This document shows positions 27,261-35,519 of a stretch of DNA of 64,000 bases, in pieces (the stretch's first letter is position 1; each line of letters opens with the position of its first letter). A program made the translations under genes and the position numbers. Where the stretch lies: positions 62,001 to 126,000 of the forward strand of contig JAJFKV010000004.1 in NCBI GenBank assembly GCA_021773055.1, in the 5' to 3' direction. Source of the stretch: Woeseiaceae bacterium. Lineage in GTDB: Bacteria; Pseudomonadota; Gammaproteobacteria; Steroidobacterales; Woeseiaceae. The notes under the pieces were generated by a model. That model was given only the letters and a program-made list of their open reading frames with translations. It was not told the DNA's origin and ran no database searches.

Positions 27261-28667
27261 ATGAGAATGAAAATGCAAGTAAACATCAAAGCAATGCTCC
27301 TGGTCCCTGTCCTGCTGGCGTTCGCGCCACAGGCAGGTGCCGCGATTCAGGGAATAGACGGGACGGCGACGTGCACGAGTGCGGCCGCAACGGCGTGTTT
27401 CAGCCTGACCGCCAAAACGGGTCACATCTCGCTCGGCGACGGCAACAGCTTGTTGACCTGGGGTTACGCAAATGGCACAGATGCCATGCAGTACCCGGGG
27501 CCAACGCTGTTTATTGATCAGGGCGATGTTGTCGAAGTGACTTTGGCCAATGACCTCGCCGACCCGGTCTCGATCGTGTTTCCAGGCCAGTCGGCTGTTA
27601 CTGCGACAGGCGGAACAGCTGGTCTGGTTACCCGTGAAGCAGCTCCGGCCGGCTCGGTTACGTACACCTTTACAGCCGATGAGCCAGGAACTTACATCTA
27701 CCAGAGTGGCACGCAGCCTGAGATTCAGATCGAAATGGGTTTGGTAGGCGCAATAATCGTTCGCCCAACAGGATTCGATGCGTCAGTATCGGCCACCCGT
27801 ACGGCGTACGGCACTGTTGCTACGGCTTACGACCGGGAATACCTGTTCTTCCTCACCGACATGGACCGTAGTGCCCATGAAGGTCTGGATGGCGGCATTC
27901 CAATCGATCCGGCCAGCTACGCTGCGACCCTTTGGTTCATCAACGGTCGCAACGGTCCCGATACAATGCACGGGGATAATGTGCCCTGGTTACCGGCACA
28001 GCCCTACGGTTCAGTGGCGCAAGCAGAACCCAGTGAGCGCGTTTTGATGCGTCTTGTTGGCGGCGGACGCGACTCGCATCCATTCCATCACCATGGCAAC
28101 AACAGCTGGCAGATCGCTCAGGATGGGCGGGTTTTTGAAAGTGGCGACGGCACAGATGCCGGGTACCCCGATTTCGAAGAAAGAGTCGGCACGGCACAAA
28201 ACTGGTTGCCGGATAACGCAAGGCTGCCGGATGAGGCGGAATCAGATTACACCATCGTAGTTGTCCCCGGTGGCACCTACGATTCAATCTTCACCTGGAC
28301 AGGTCGTGACCTGAACTGGGATATCTTCGGGAATAGAGTTGGACACAGAAGCGCCGATGTTACATGTGATGAATCAACGCGATATCCGAACGAAGACCCG
28401 AACAGCCATTGCAAGGACATGCCGGTCACATTGCCTGAGCAACAGGCAATGACATTCGGCGGTTTGTGGTCCGGTAGCCCATTTCTGGGTTCGTTGGAAG
28501 TATTGCCACCAGGCCAGGGTGGACTCAATCCGAATGGCGGCTTCTCTTTCATGTGGCACTCACACACCGAACGTGAGCTTACCAACGACGACGTATTTCC
28601 GGGCGGCATGATGACAATTTTCATCATCGAAGATTTCAATACGCTTCCAGCTCCCGGAACACCCTAA
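27261..28667 (+). CDS. Multicopper oxidase-like protein (cupredoxin), partner of the giant protein
   Basis: This 468-residue secreted protein has a signal peptide ending near QAGA-AIQ, and three ATGs lie close together; GGAG fits the second (27267) best. The N-terminal cupredoxin domain keeps the PGPTLFIDQGD and PGTYIYQSG frame, but both usual copper His pairs are lost (SIVFPGQSA replaces HxHG, YQSG replaces YHSH). The later domain carries HPFHHHG (H273, H276, H277, H278) and WHSHTERELTNDDVFPGGM (H433, H435), where the position of the type 1 Cys is Ser434. It therefore lacks a type 1 copper but offers two His pairs, the counterpart of the ones missing in the giant protein. It begins 13 bases after that gene, which supports a shared enzyme. 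Confidence 0.82.
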   Translation: MRMKMQVNIKAMLLVPVLLAFAPQAGAAIQGIDGTATCTSAAATACFSLTAKTGHISLGDGNSLLTWGYANGTDAMQYPGPTLFIDQGDVVEVTLANDLADPVSIVFPGQSAVTATGGTAGLVTREAAPAGSVTYTFTADEPGTYIYQSGTQPEIQIEMGLVGAIIVRPTGFDASVSATRTAYGTVATAYDREYLFFLTDMDRSAHEGLDGGIPIDPASYAATLWFINGRNGPDTMHGDNVPWLPAQPYGSVAQAEPSERVLMRLVGGGRDSHPFHHHGNNSWQIAQDGRVFESGDGTDAGYPDFEERVGTAQNWLPDNARLPDEAESDYTIVVVPGGTYDSIFTWTGRDLNWDIFGNRVGHRSADVTCDESTRYPNEDPNSHCKDMPVTLPEQQAMTFGGLWSGSPFLGSLEVLPPGQGGLNPNGGFSFMWHSHTERELTNDDVFPGGMMTIFIIEDFNTLPAPGTP

Positions 28668-28689
28668 TTAAAACCAAGGACGAATAGAC

Positions 28690-30924
28690 ATGAAGAACAG
28701 GTATTTCATCAAACAAGGCGCCACAGCGGTTGCCCTGGCAATGATCCTTGGTATCTCCGCGGCGCATTCAGCCGACGTGTACTTACAAGCCGAGCAGTTC
28801 ACAAAAACGATTGCCGACGGATCAGGCGTTGACGGTAATGGCACGGCGGACGTCACGATGTGGGGATACGCAGAGTGCGACGCAACTTTCGCCTGCGGAG
28901 CTCCAACATCTCCGGGCCCCCAGATCAATGTTCCGACTGGAGAATCGTTGACGATTCACCTGTCCAACGCATTGGCCGTGCCAACCTCAATAATGATCGC
29001 AGGCCAGGCGAATGCGCCATTGCCGGCGGACGCTACTGCGTTACGCATAGATGGTCGGCTACGATCTTTTGTACCAGAGGTAGACCCTGGTGCGGTTGAC
29101 ACGTACACCTGGGCAGCTCCAAGGTCAGGTGCTTTCCTGTATCAGTCAGGATCACATGTGTCGCTTCAGGTGCACATGGGTTTGTATGGCGCGATGGTGA
29201 TGGATTCGGTCTGTAACCCGGCTATTCCCGAGTTGATCGCACCCTGCGCCTACCCGGACGTCGCTTATGATTCTCGCGAAGTATTGGTCTTCAGCGAGAT
29301 CGATCCGGCATTACATGACGATCCGGTAACGGGTCTTGCCGCGCCATTGCCGGCGAATGCCAGCGTCACGGGCTTCGTACCGCGTTTCTTCCTGATCAAT
29401 GGCGAACCGTTCTCGGGCGGTGCAGCGGCTACGGCGGCTGGATTGTCAGGTGACGATATTCTGTTGAGCTTGATCAATGCCGGTCTCGAAAACCATACGC
29501 CACAACTCCTCGGCGGCAACTTTGACGTTATCGCAGAGGATGGCAGGGCAGCCCCGACACGACGTACCCAACACACCATTTCGTTACCCGCTGGAAAATC
29601 ACGGGATGTTCTGTTTCAGCCCACTACACACGGTAGCTACCCGTTGTTCGATCGGGGCTTGCGGACGGTCAGCGACACGGCTCTGAACAGTGGTATGTTC
29701 ATGAACATTGAGGTGGATTGTAACGATTGTGTGAATTTTGCAGATACGGCTAACGCAACCGTATCCTACGGTGGCGGCCAGGACGCAGACAAAAACGCGA
29801 CTGTGACCAACCGTGGCTTCGGAATTCAGCTGGCAGGCAACACCTGGCGGCGGACCGATAGCGAATTCAACATCGGACCCAATACGGTTCTCGAGTTCAC
29901 TTTTGAGTCTGGCGGTACAGTACCGGCTGAAATTCAGGGTATCGGTTTCGACGCCGATGACGGGCTAACCGCCGCGCAGATTTTCCAGCTCGCGGGCACT
30001 CAAAGCTGGGGCAATCGCGACTTTAGTTACAGCGATTCTGGCCCGCAGACCTTTACTATTCCGGTTGGTGATTACTACCAGGGCCCGGGAATGCATCTCG
30101 TATTCGCGAACGACCACGACGCCGGTATTGCCGACAGCACTGGATCGTTTACCAATGTCCGAATTTTCGAACTGGTTCCGCCTCCAGCTGCCCCGGTTAT
30201 TAGCGACCCCGGCGCGCAGAGTGCACGAAGTGGTTCGCCGGTTCAGTTCGCTGTGACCGCGACCGACGCAAACTCCGATCCGCTTACATTTACTACAACG
30301 ACCGTACTTCCGGCCGGTGTAACAATGGCGGCCGATGGTACTTTCAGCGGTACCACGATCGTAGAGGGAATGACATCCGTTACAGTAACGGTTGATGACG
30401 GGTTTGGCGGCACTGATTCAGTAAGCTTTGACCTGACGATCGTTCCGGCATGCGCGGACTGCATCAATTTCGCAACTGCCGCGACAGCGTCATACATACC
30501 GGGTGGTCAGGACGTCGATAGTGATGTAACAGTCGTTAATAGTGGCATCGGAATTCAACTGGCGGGCAACACCTGGCGCTGGACAGATCCAATCACTTAT
30601 GAGATCGGACCGAATACGGTGCTCGAATTTACATTTGAGAGCGCTGGTGTGGTAGCGGCTGAAATCCAGGGTATCGGCTTCGATGCTGACACAACGCTGA
30701 GTGCAGGGCAGATATTCCAGCTCACGGGCACGCAGGCCTGGGGTGACAGCACGTATTCCTACGTCGTCGGTAGCAAGCAGTTCTTCAGTATCCCGGTTGG
30801 AACGCATTACCAGGGTACAGGCATGAAGCTCGTATTCGTGAATGATCACGATGCTGCGCCAGCCGATGTCGATAGTACTACTGGCACGTTTAGCGATGTT
30901 CGCGTCTTTGATGTGACGCCGTAA
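28690..30924 (+). CDS. Degenerate cupredoxin protein with two repeated Cys-rich domains
   Basis: This 744-residue secreted protein has an N-terminal signal (KQGATAVALAMILGISAAHSA). The first 340 residues resemble the multicopper-oxidase-like protein upstream (PGPQINVPTGESLTIHLSNA; GAFLYQSGSHVSLQVHMGLY), but no copper His pair survives: the site equivalent to HPFHHHG reads ENHTPQLLG. Two copies of an approximately 150-residue domain follow, each starting with CxxC (CNDCVNF and CADCINF) and containing GIQLAGNTWR, NTVLEFTFES, EIQGIGFDAD, GTQSWG/GTQAWG and LVF-NDHDA. They resemble carbohydrate-binding-type beta-sandwich domains. An Ig/He_PIG-like domain lies between the copies. It probably has a structural or binding role with the two oxidases upstream rather than a catalytic one. 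Confidence 0.78.
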   Translation: MKNRYFIKQGATAVALAMILGISAAHSADVYLQAEQFTKTIADGSGVDGNGTADVTMWGYAECDATFACGAPTSPGPQINVPTGESLTIHLSNALAVPTSIMIAGQANAPLPADATALRIDGRLRSFVPEVDPGAVDTYTWAAPRSGAFLYQSGSHVSLQVHMGLYGAMVMDSVCNPAIPELIAPCAYPDVAYDSREVLVFSEIDPALHDDPVTGLAAPLPANASVTGFVPRFFLINGEPFSGGAAATAAGLSGDDILLSLINAGLENHTPQLLGGNFDVIAEDGRAAPTRRTQHTISLPAGKSRDVLFQPTTHGSYPLFDRGLRTVSDTALNSGMFMNIEVDCNDCVNFADTANATVSYGGGQDADKNATVTNRGFGIQLAGNTWRRTDSEFNIGPNTVLEFTFESGGTVPAEIQGIGFDADDGLTAAQIFQLAGTQSWGNRDFSYSDSGPQTFTIPVGDYYQGPGMHLVFANDHDAGIADSTGSFTNVRIFELVPPPAAPVISDPGAQSARSGSPVQFAVTATDANSDPLTFTTTTVLPAGVTMAADGTFSGTTIVEGMTSVTVTVDDGFGGTDSVSFDLTIVPACADCINFATAATASYIPGGQDVDSDVTVVNSGIGIQLAGNTWRWTDPITYEIGPNTVLEFTFESAGVVAAEIQGIGFDADTTLSAGQIFQLTGTQAWGDSTYSYVVGSKQFFSIPVGTHYQGTGMKLVFVNDHDAAPADVDSTTGTFSDVRVFDVTP

Positions 30925-31078
30925 GGCTGGCCGGACGTAGAGGATGTTGAAAATGACAGGAATATTTCGCCAGGGATTTGGCAAACAAACGGTTACGCAG
31001 CGACGCGTGGATATCGGCAGAGGAAAGTTGATCACGCCGGTAGACAGTCGACAGCGTGCCCGAATCGGAGAATCACGG

Positions 31079-31501
31079 ATGTTCGCAAACTCGAAGTTCC
31101 TGAAACTGGGCATAGTTGCCACCGCTTTGGTTGCTGCTTTGTTTATGCTCACAGGCTGCGCCAGTCAGAAAGTCGCCGCCAGTAACTCGATAGAGATCGA
31201 GTCACTGCGGTTGACGGCGGCGGGGCACTACCTTGATTTACGCTACCGCGTTCTCGATGCTGAGCGCGCGAACGCGTCATTAGGTCCTGGCGTAAAGCCA
31301 TTATTGATTGATGACGCGACGGGTACGGTGATGGCCGTACCCACCACTGCGAAACTTGGCTCTCTGCGGCAAACACGTGGTATCCAAAAGCCGGATCGCA
31401 GTTACTTTGTCCTATTTGTAAATAGCGCTCGACTGTCATCCGGCAGTCGCGTAACCGCCGAAATCGGTGACATGACATTCGAGAACCTCGTTATCGAATA
31501 A
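31079..31501 (+). CDS. Putative lipoprotein of unknown function
   Basis: This 140-residue protein starts at the ATG at 31079, eight bases after GGAG. The N-terminus FLKLGIVATALVAALFMLTGC is a lipoprotein signal with Cys 27 as the lipidation site. The rest, including LTAAGHYLDLRYRVLDAERA and VPTTAKLGSLRQTRG, is a small globular domain that I do not recognise, with no cofactor motif. The longer open frame back to 30944 has no signal of its own. It lies between the oxidase genes and the protease and may be an envelope anchor or assembly factor. Confidence 0.65.
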   Translation: MFANSKFLKLGIVATALVAALFMLTGCASQKVAASNSIEIESLRLTAAGHYLDLRYRVLDAERANASLGPGVKPLLIDDATGTVMAVPTTAKLGSLRQTRGIQKPDRSYFVLFVNSARLSSGSRVTAEIGDMTFENLVIE

Positions 31502-31561
31502 CCACACAGGCGGACCATCGACATCAACAAGCGACGCAAAACACCGCTGGATCGACTAGGA

Positions 31562-33271
31562 ATGGCCGCACTGGCGGCTTTCCTGTCGGCGACTACTTTA
31601 GCCGCCGAGGTCTCGCCCGATCTGCAGGAACAGCTTGCGGAAAGCGGCGTCGATGCGACCATTCCGGTCATCATCAGCTACCGTAGCGAATCCAATCCGT
31701 TCGCGTTGCGCAGACGACTGCAAACAGAAGAGCGGCACTTTCGTCGCAGCGCCGTTCCCAGAACGCTGAAAGCACAGGCCTACGACCGCGGTGACCGTGT
31801 CGTAAAGCTGATTGAAGCTATCGGCGGCAGCAATGCGCGCAATCTGTGGATCGCAAGCTCGGTATCCGCGGACTTAACTTCAGAGATGATCGACGTGCTA
31901 CTGGCACAGCCGGATATCATTCAGGTGCGTCCGGACAGCGTGATGGACTCACCGCTGCCGATGGCCGGACCGAATTCGACACCAGAGTGGAATATCGATG
32001 TCGTGGGTGCGCCAGCCCTGTGGCAGGCGGGTTACCTCGGCGGCAGTATCGTCGTCGCGACCCTCGATACCGGTGTGGATGGACTGCATCCGGAACTCAT
32101 ACCCAGCTACCGCGGTGGCACGAACAGCTGGTTCGACCCCTACGGCGAACACATCACACCGTACGACCGCACAGGCCATGGAACACAGGTCATGGGCATC
32201 CTGGTAGGCAATGATGCCAGCGGCACGGCTATTGGCATTGCACCGGAAGCCAAATGGATTTCTGCAAAAATATTTGATGACGCAGGTGTTGCCACAGAGA
32301 GTGCAATCCATGCTGCATTCCAGTGGCTACTCGACCCGGATGGTGATCCTCTGACCGACGACGCACCCGATGTCGTGAACAATTCATGGAGCATTGCCGA
32401 TTTCGGCATATGCAACTCTGAATTTCTGCCCGACATCGAGGCATTAAAGGCGGCAGACATTGCAGTGGTATTTTCGGCAGGCAACTCCGGGCCCCAGCCA
32501 CAGACCGGCACCAGCCCCGGCAACAACCCCGGCGTCGTAAGTATCGGCGCTGTCGACTCTACCAATAACGTTGCTGCTTTTAGCAGCCGCGGCCCCTCAA
32601 GCTGTGATGACTCGCTGTTGCCCAAGTTCGTTGCGCCTGGTGACGGCGTGCAAACGACCGATCTGTCCTTCGGTGGCAACGCCTTTTACGTTTCGGTGTC
32701 CGGAACCTCTTTCGCTGCACCCCATGTCGCCGGTGTTCTCGCATTACTACGTGATGCCATTCCTCCAGCCAGTGTTGCTGAGCTGGAGTCGGCATTAACA
32801 GGAACAGCGATTGATATCGGCGTCGCCGGAGTCGATCAGCATTCGGGCTACGGATTGATCGATGCCAGTGGCGCACTGGACGCGCTCGCCTTTCCTATCG
32901 ATATGGACGGTGATGGTTTCGGCCCGACACTGGATTGCGATGATACTGACGCGACAATTTACCCGGGCGCTCCGGAAGTGGGACGTGACGGCATCGATCA
33001 GGACTGCAACGGCTACGACCTGACGATCAAGATACATCAGGCAGTCTACAGTCACGATGGCGGCTCGCTGCGTTTGCGGGTGACCAGCAGCCTGCGCGAG
33101 TTCGCAGAAATCGAGGTTGTCGGTGTAGGCGTTTTGCAATATCGGGAGTACTACAAAGACTGGTTTATGAATGGCGGTTCGGTTGATGGTTATGCCGACC
33201 CGGTGATTACTGTTCGTGGTATCGAGGGTGACCTTCCGGTCACGCCGCGCAAACCACTGCCGCGACGTTAA
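31562..33271 (+). CDS. Subtilisin-like (S8) protease with MopE-type metal-binding motif
   Basis: This secreted S8 serine protease has 569 residues from the ATG at 31562. The catalytic triad is D169 (ATLDTGVDG), H206 (GHGTQVMG) and S383 (SGTSFAAPHVAG), with an I9-like propeptide before it. Near residue 450 lies a MopE-type motif (DMDGDGFGPTLDCDDTDATI, then YPGAPE and DGIDQDCNG), known from a copper-binding surface protein and from many secreted proteins. The start is odd: in frame upstream are INKRRKTPLDRLG residues that would complete a signal peptide, but they contain no ATG, GTG or TTG, so a rare start (ATC or CTG) or a weak signal is implied. It may process the secreted oxidases or act in turnover. 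Confidence 0.85.
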   Translation: MAALAAFLSATTLAAEVSPDLQEQLAESGVDATIPVIISYRSESNPFALRRRLQTEERHFRRSAVPRTLKAQAYDRGDRVVKLIEAIGGSNARNLWIASSVSADLTSEMIDVLLAQPDIIQVRPDSVMDSPLPMAGPNSTPEWNIDVVGAPALWQAGYLGGSIVVATLDTGVDGLHPELIPSYRGGTNSWFDPYGEHITPYDRTGHGTQVMGILVGNDASGTAIGIAPEAKWISAKIFDDAGVATESAIHAAFQWLLDPDGDPLTDDAPDVVNNSWSIADFGICNSEFLPDIEALKAADIAVVFSAGNSGPQPQTGTSPGNNPGVVSIGAVDSTNNVAAFSSRGPSSCDDSLLPKFVAPGDGVQTTDLSFGGNAFYVSVSGTSFAAPHVAGVLALLRDAIPPASVAELESALTGTAIDIGVAGVDQHSGYGLIDASGALDALAFPIDMDGDGFGPTLDCDDTDATIYPGAPEVGRDGIDQDCNGYDLTIKIHQAVYSHDGGSLRLRVTSSLREFAEIEVVGVGVLQYREYYKDWFMNGGSVDGYADPVITVRGIEGDLPVTPRKPLPRR

Positions 33272-33341
33272 TCGGGAGACTGTCATTGCTATTAGCAGCA
33301 AAACTTGCAGCAAGACGTCCGGGAATACCCGGAGCACACCG

Positions 33342-35090
33342 GTGAGCACCGAGAACGACGATTTGTCGATTCGGCTTGCCGATGCGATTCGTAGCATCTC
33401 AGGAATGATCGGCAGTGGCGCGGCTTGCAAGGACATCGCCTCGGCAGCAGCGCAGTGCGCGGTTTCCATGGTGCCGGGCACACACGCAATGGTCATGGAC
33501 GTTGCTCCTGACCGTCAATCAGCAAGAGTCCTGGCAGCAGCCAACGCACCTTTTGTTGTCGCTGGACAGGACTTGCCGTTGCCGAAAGGCAGCATTCCAC
33601 GCGCAGCGCTGGACGAGCCCCTACGGGTCCATGTCGAATCTGACAAGGGCGGCACCAACCAGCTGTTTTCCGCGCGCCGGGATTTTCCGGGCGAACCCGA
33701 CGCTGTTGTTGCATGCAAAGCGGTGCCGCGCAACGATTCACAATCCGTCGTCCTGATACTGATTTCCGACCCGGAGTCCGCGCCGCGAGCAAATGATGTC
33801 CTGATGACGCTCAGTGAGCTTCTGATAGCACTGTGTGCCGGTCGTGACGCCGCCATGTTACACACACAAAGTCTCGTCGATATCGCGCGCGCGAAAAACG
33901 AGTGGGAAAAAACAGTAGACGCTCTTCCAGAGGTCGTGTGTCTCCTGGATCAGGACGGCAATATCGTCCGCACCAATCGCACTGTGGAACGTTGGGGGCT
34001 TGGCGACGTTGGCTCCGTGCGAGGTATGCCTGTTCATGATTTCTTGCATAAAGGCTGCACTTCCAGCAATTGCTCAATGCGAGATTCGGTGTCGCTGTCA
34101 ATGGCCGCGCAAACCACCAACGGTTATCTGGAATCGGCCGTCACCGATCGTTTGCTAAAAAGAACGCTAATTGTGCACACGCGTTTGATACCCGATCTTC
34201 CCGAGGCTGACGGCGAACAACCGCAGCCTAGTGCTGTCGTTGTCCTCACCGATATTTCTGCTTTGCAGCACGCGCAACAGGAGCTTGCTACTCTAAACAC
34301 GGACCTGGAAGCGCGGGTTGAGACACGAACAGCTGCACTGGTCGACGCGAACAAAGAACTCAGCGAAGAGGTTGTTCGCCGCCGTGTTGCCGAGCACGAT
34401 CTGCAGATCTCGCGCGACGAGCTTGCGGAACTGACACAACAACTTATCAACGCGCAGGAAGATGAGCGTCATCGGCTTTCCCGCGAGCTGCACGACTCGC
34501 TTGGGCAATCACTTGGCGCGATCAAATATTCGCTCGAACGTGTAGTTGCACTGCACGAACACCCCTGGGCGCCGCAAAAAGAATTCGAGTCGATAATCGA
34601 CAGGGTGGGCCACTTGATAAGAGAGGCACGCTCTATGGCGATGGGCCTGCGGCCTCCAATGCTGGATGATATTGGTGCCGTGTCTGCGGTCGACTGGCTC
34701 TGCCAGACCTTCGCGGAGACGTTTACAGACATTCATTTTCAAGTCGATCTGGAGGTTGCCAATGATGACATTCCGGATGAATTGTCGACGCCGATCTACA
34801 GGATTGTTCAGGAAGCGGTAAACAATGTGGTCAAACACGCGTCGGCGAAGAAGGTGCTCATACTTCTGAGCTCCAACGAGAGCGCCTTACAGCTCGAAAT
34901 ATTGGACGACGGCGTTGGCTTTCAAAACAGTGCCAGCGATACAGGGCAATTCCAGAAGCTCGGCAAGATGGGCCGTCTCGGCATGCGTGAGCGTGCTACA
35001 AATTCAAGCGGAGCGCTCAGCGTCGAGTCCTGGCCCGGCGAAGGCACACGAGTACGTGCGGAGTGGCCGCTGCAAGTAGTGCAGATTTAA
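33342..35090 (+). CDS. NarL-type sensor histidine kinase with PAS domain
   Basis: This cytoplasmic sensor kinase has 582 residues from a GTG at 33342 that follows GGAG at 7 bases. Upstream in-frame codons reach the protease stop but lack a good ribosome binding site. The order is a GAF-like N-terminal region (about 20-175), a PAS domain from KTVDALPEVVCLLDQDGNIV that contains a CTSSNC pair, a coiled coil (QQELATLNTDLEARVETRTA), and a HisKA_3 helix with the phospho-His H384 (RHRLSRELHDSLGQSLG). The ATPase domain shows YRIVQEAVNNVVKHA, LEILDDGVGF and GMRERA. This architecture signals through NarL/LuxR-type regulators; the regulator at 45178 is the obvious partner. It sits directly before gspG, 15 bases away. 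Confidence 0.9.
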   Translation: MSTENDDLSIRLADAIRSISGMIGSGAACKDIASAAAQCAVSMVPGTHAMVMDVAPDRQSARVLAAANAPFVVAGQDLPLPKGSIPRAALDEPLRVHVESDKGGTNQLFSARRDFPGEPDAVVACKAVPRNDSQSVVLILISDPESAPRANDVLMTLSELLIALCAGRDAAMLHTQSLVDIARAKNEWEKTVDALPEVVCLLDQDGNIVRTNRTVERWGLGDVGSVRGMPVHDFLHKGCTSSNCSMRDSVSLSMAAQTTNGYLESAVTDRLLKRTLIVHTRLIPDLPEADGEQPQPSAVVVLTDISALQHAQQELATLNTDLEARVETRTAALVDANKELSEEVVRRRVAEHDLQISRDELAELTQQLINAQEDERHRLSRELHDSLGQSLGAIKYSLERVVALHEHPWAPQKEFESIIDRVGHLIREARSMAMGLRPPMLDDIGAVSAVDWLCQTFAETFTDIHFQVDLEVANDDIPDELSTPIYRIVQEAVNNVVKHASAKKVLILLSSNESALQLEILDDGVGFQNSASDTGQFQKLGKMGRLGMRERATNSSGALSVESWPGEGTRVRAEWPLQVVQI

Positions 35091-35105
35091 TCGGAGTAAC
35101 GGATA

Positions 35106-35516
35106 GTGAACACGAAAATAAATGGTTTTACCTTATTGGAACTGCTGGTCGTGATGGTGATCATCGGACTGCTGGCTGGCCTCGTTGCGCCGCGGTATTT
35201 TGGCCAGGTTGGCAAATCCCAGGTGAAGGTTGCGGCGGCTCAAATCGACTCGCTCGACAAGGCCCTGGTGCAGTTTCGACTTGATGCAGATCGTTTTCCT
35301 ACGTCTGAAGAAGGCTTGTCCGCGTTAAACGAACAGCCGACAGACGTCGTTTCCTGGTACGGACCGTACCTGAAGAAGGCGGTACCAGCAGATCCATGGG
35401 GCCGCCCCTTCCTTTACAAGGAGCCTGGTGAGCACGGTGATTTTGATCTGTACACGCTCGGCAAAGACGGTCGCCCAGGTGGCACTGCCGAGAATGCGGA
35501 TATCACCAACTGGTAA
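35106..35516 (+). CDS. gspG: Type II secretion major pseudopilin GspG
   Basis: This 136-residue major pseudopilin starts at a GTG at 35106 after GGAG. The prepilin peptidase site is NG-FTLLELLVVMVIIGLLAG, with Glu at +5 of the mature protein, followed by the hydrophobic stem. The globular part matches the GspG pattern: LDKALVQFRLDADRFPTSEE, then WYGPYLKKAVPADPWG and GDFDLYTLGKDGRPGG, the last being the calcium-binding C-terminal region. It should form the pseudopilus core of the secretion machine. It is the first machine gene, followed 3 bases later by gspF. Confidence 0.93.
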   Translation: MNTKINGFTLLELLVVMVIIGLLAGLVAPRYFGQVGKSQVKVAAAQIDSLDKALVQFRLDADRFPTSEEGLSALNEQPTDVVSWYGPYLKKAVPADPWGRPFLYKEPGEHGDFDLYTLGKDGRPGGTAENADITNW

Positions 35517-35519
35517 CAA

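Noticed and set aside
33216..33341. Kinase start at the beginning of the long frame, inside the protease gene.
   Set aside because: The upstream part overlaps the protease coding end and lacks a ribosome site; the GTG at 33342 follows GGAG at correct spacing.
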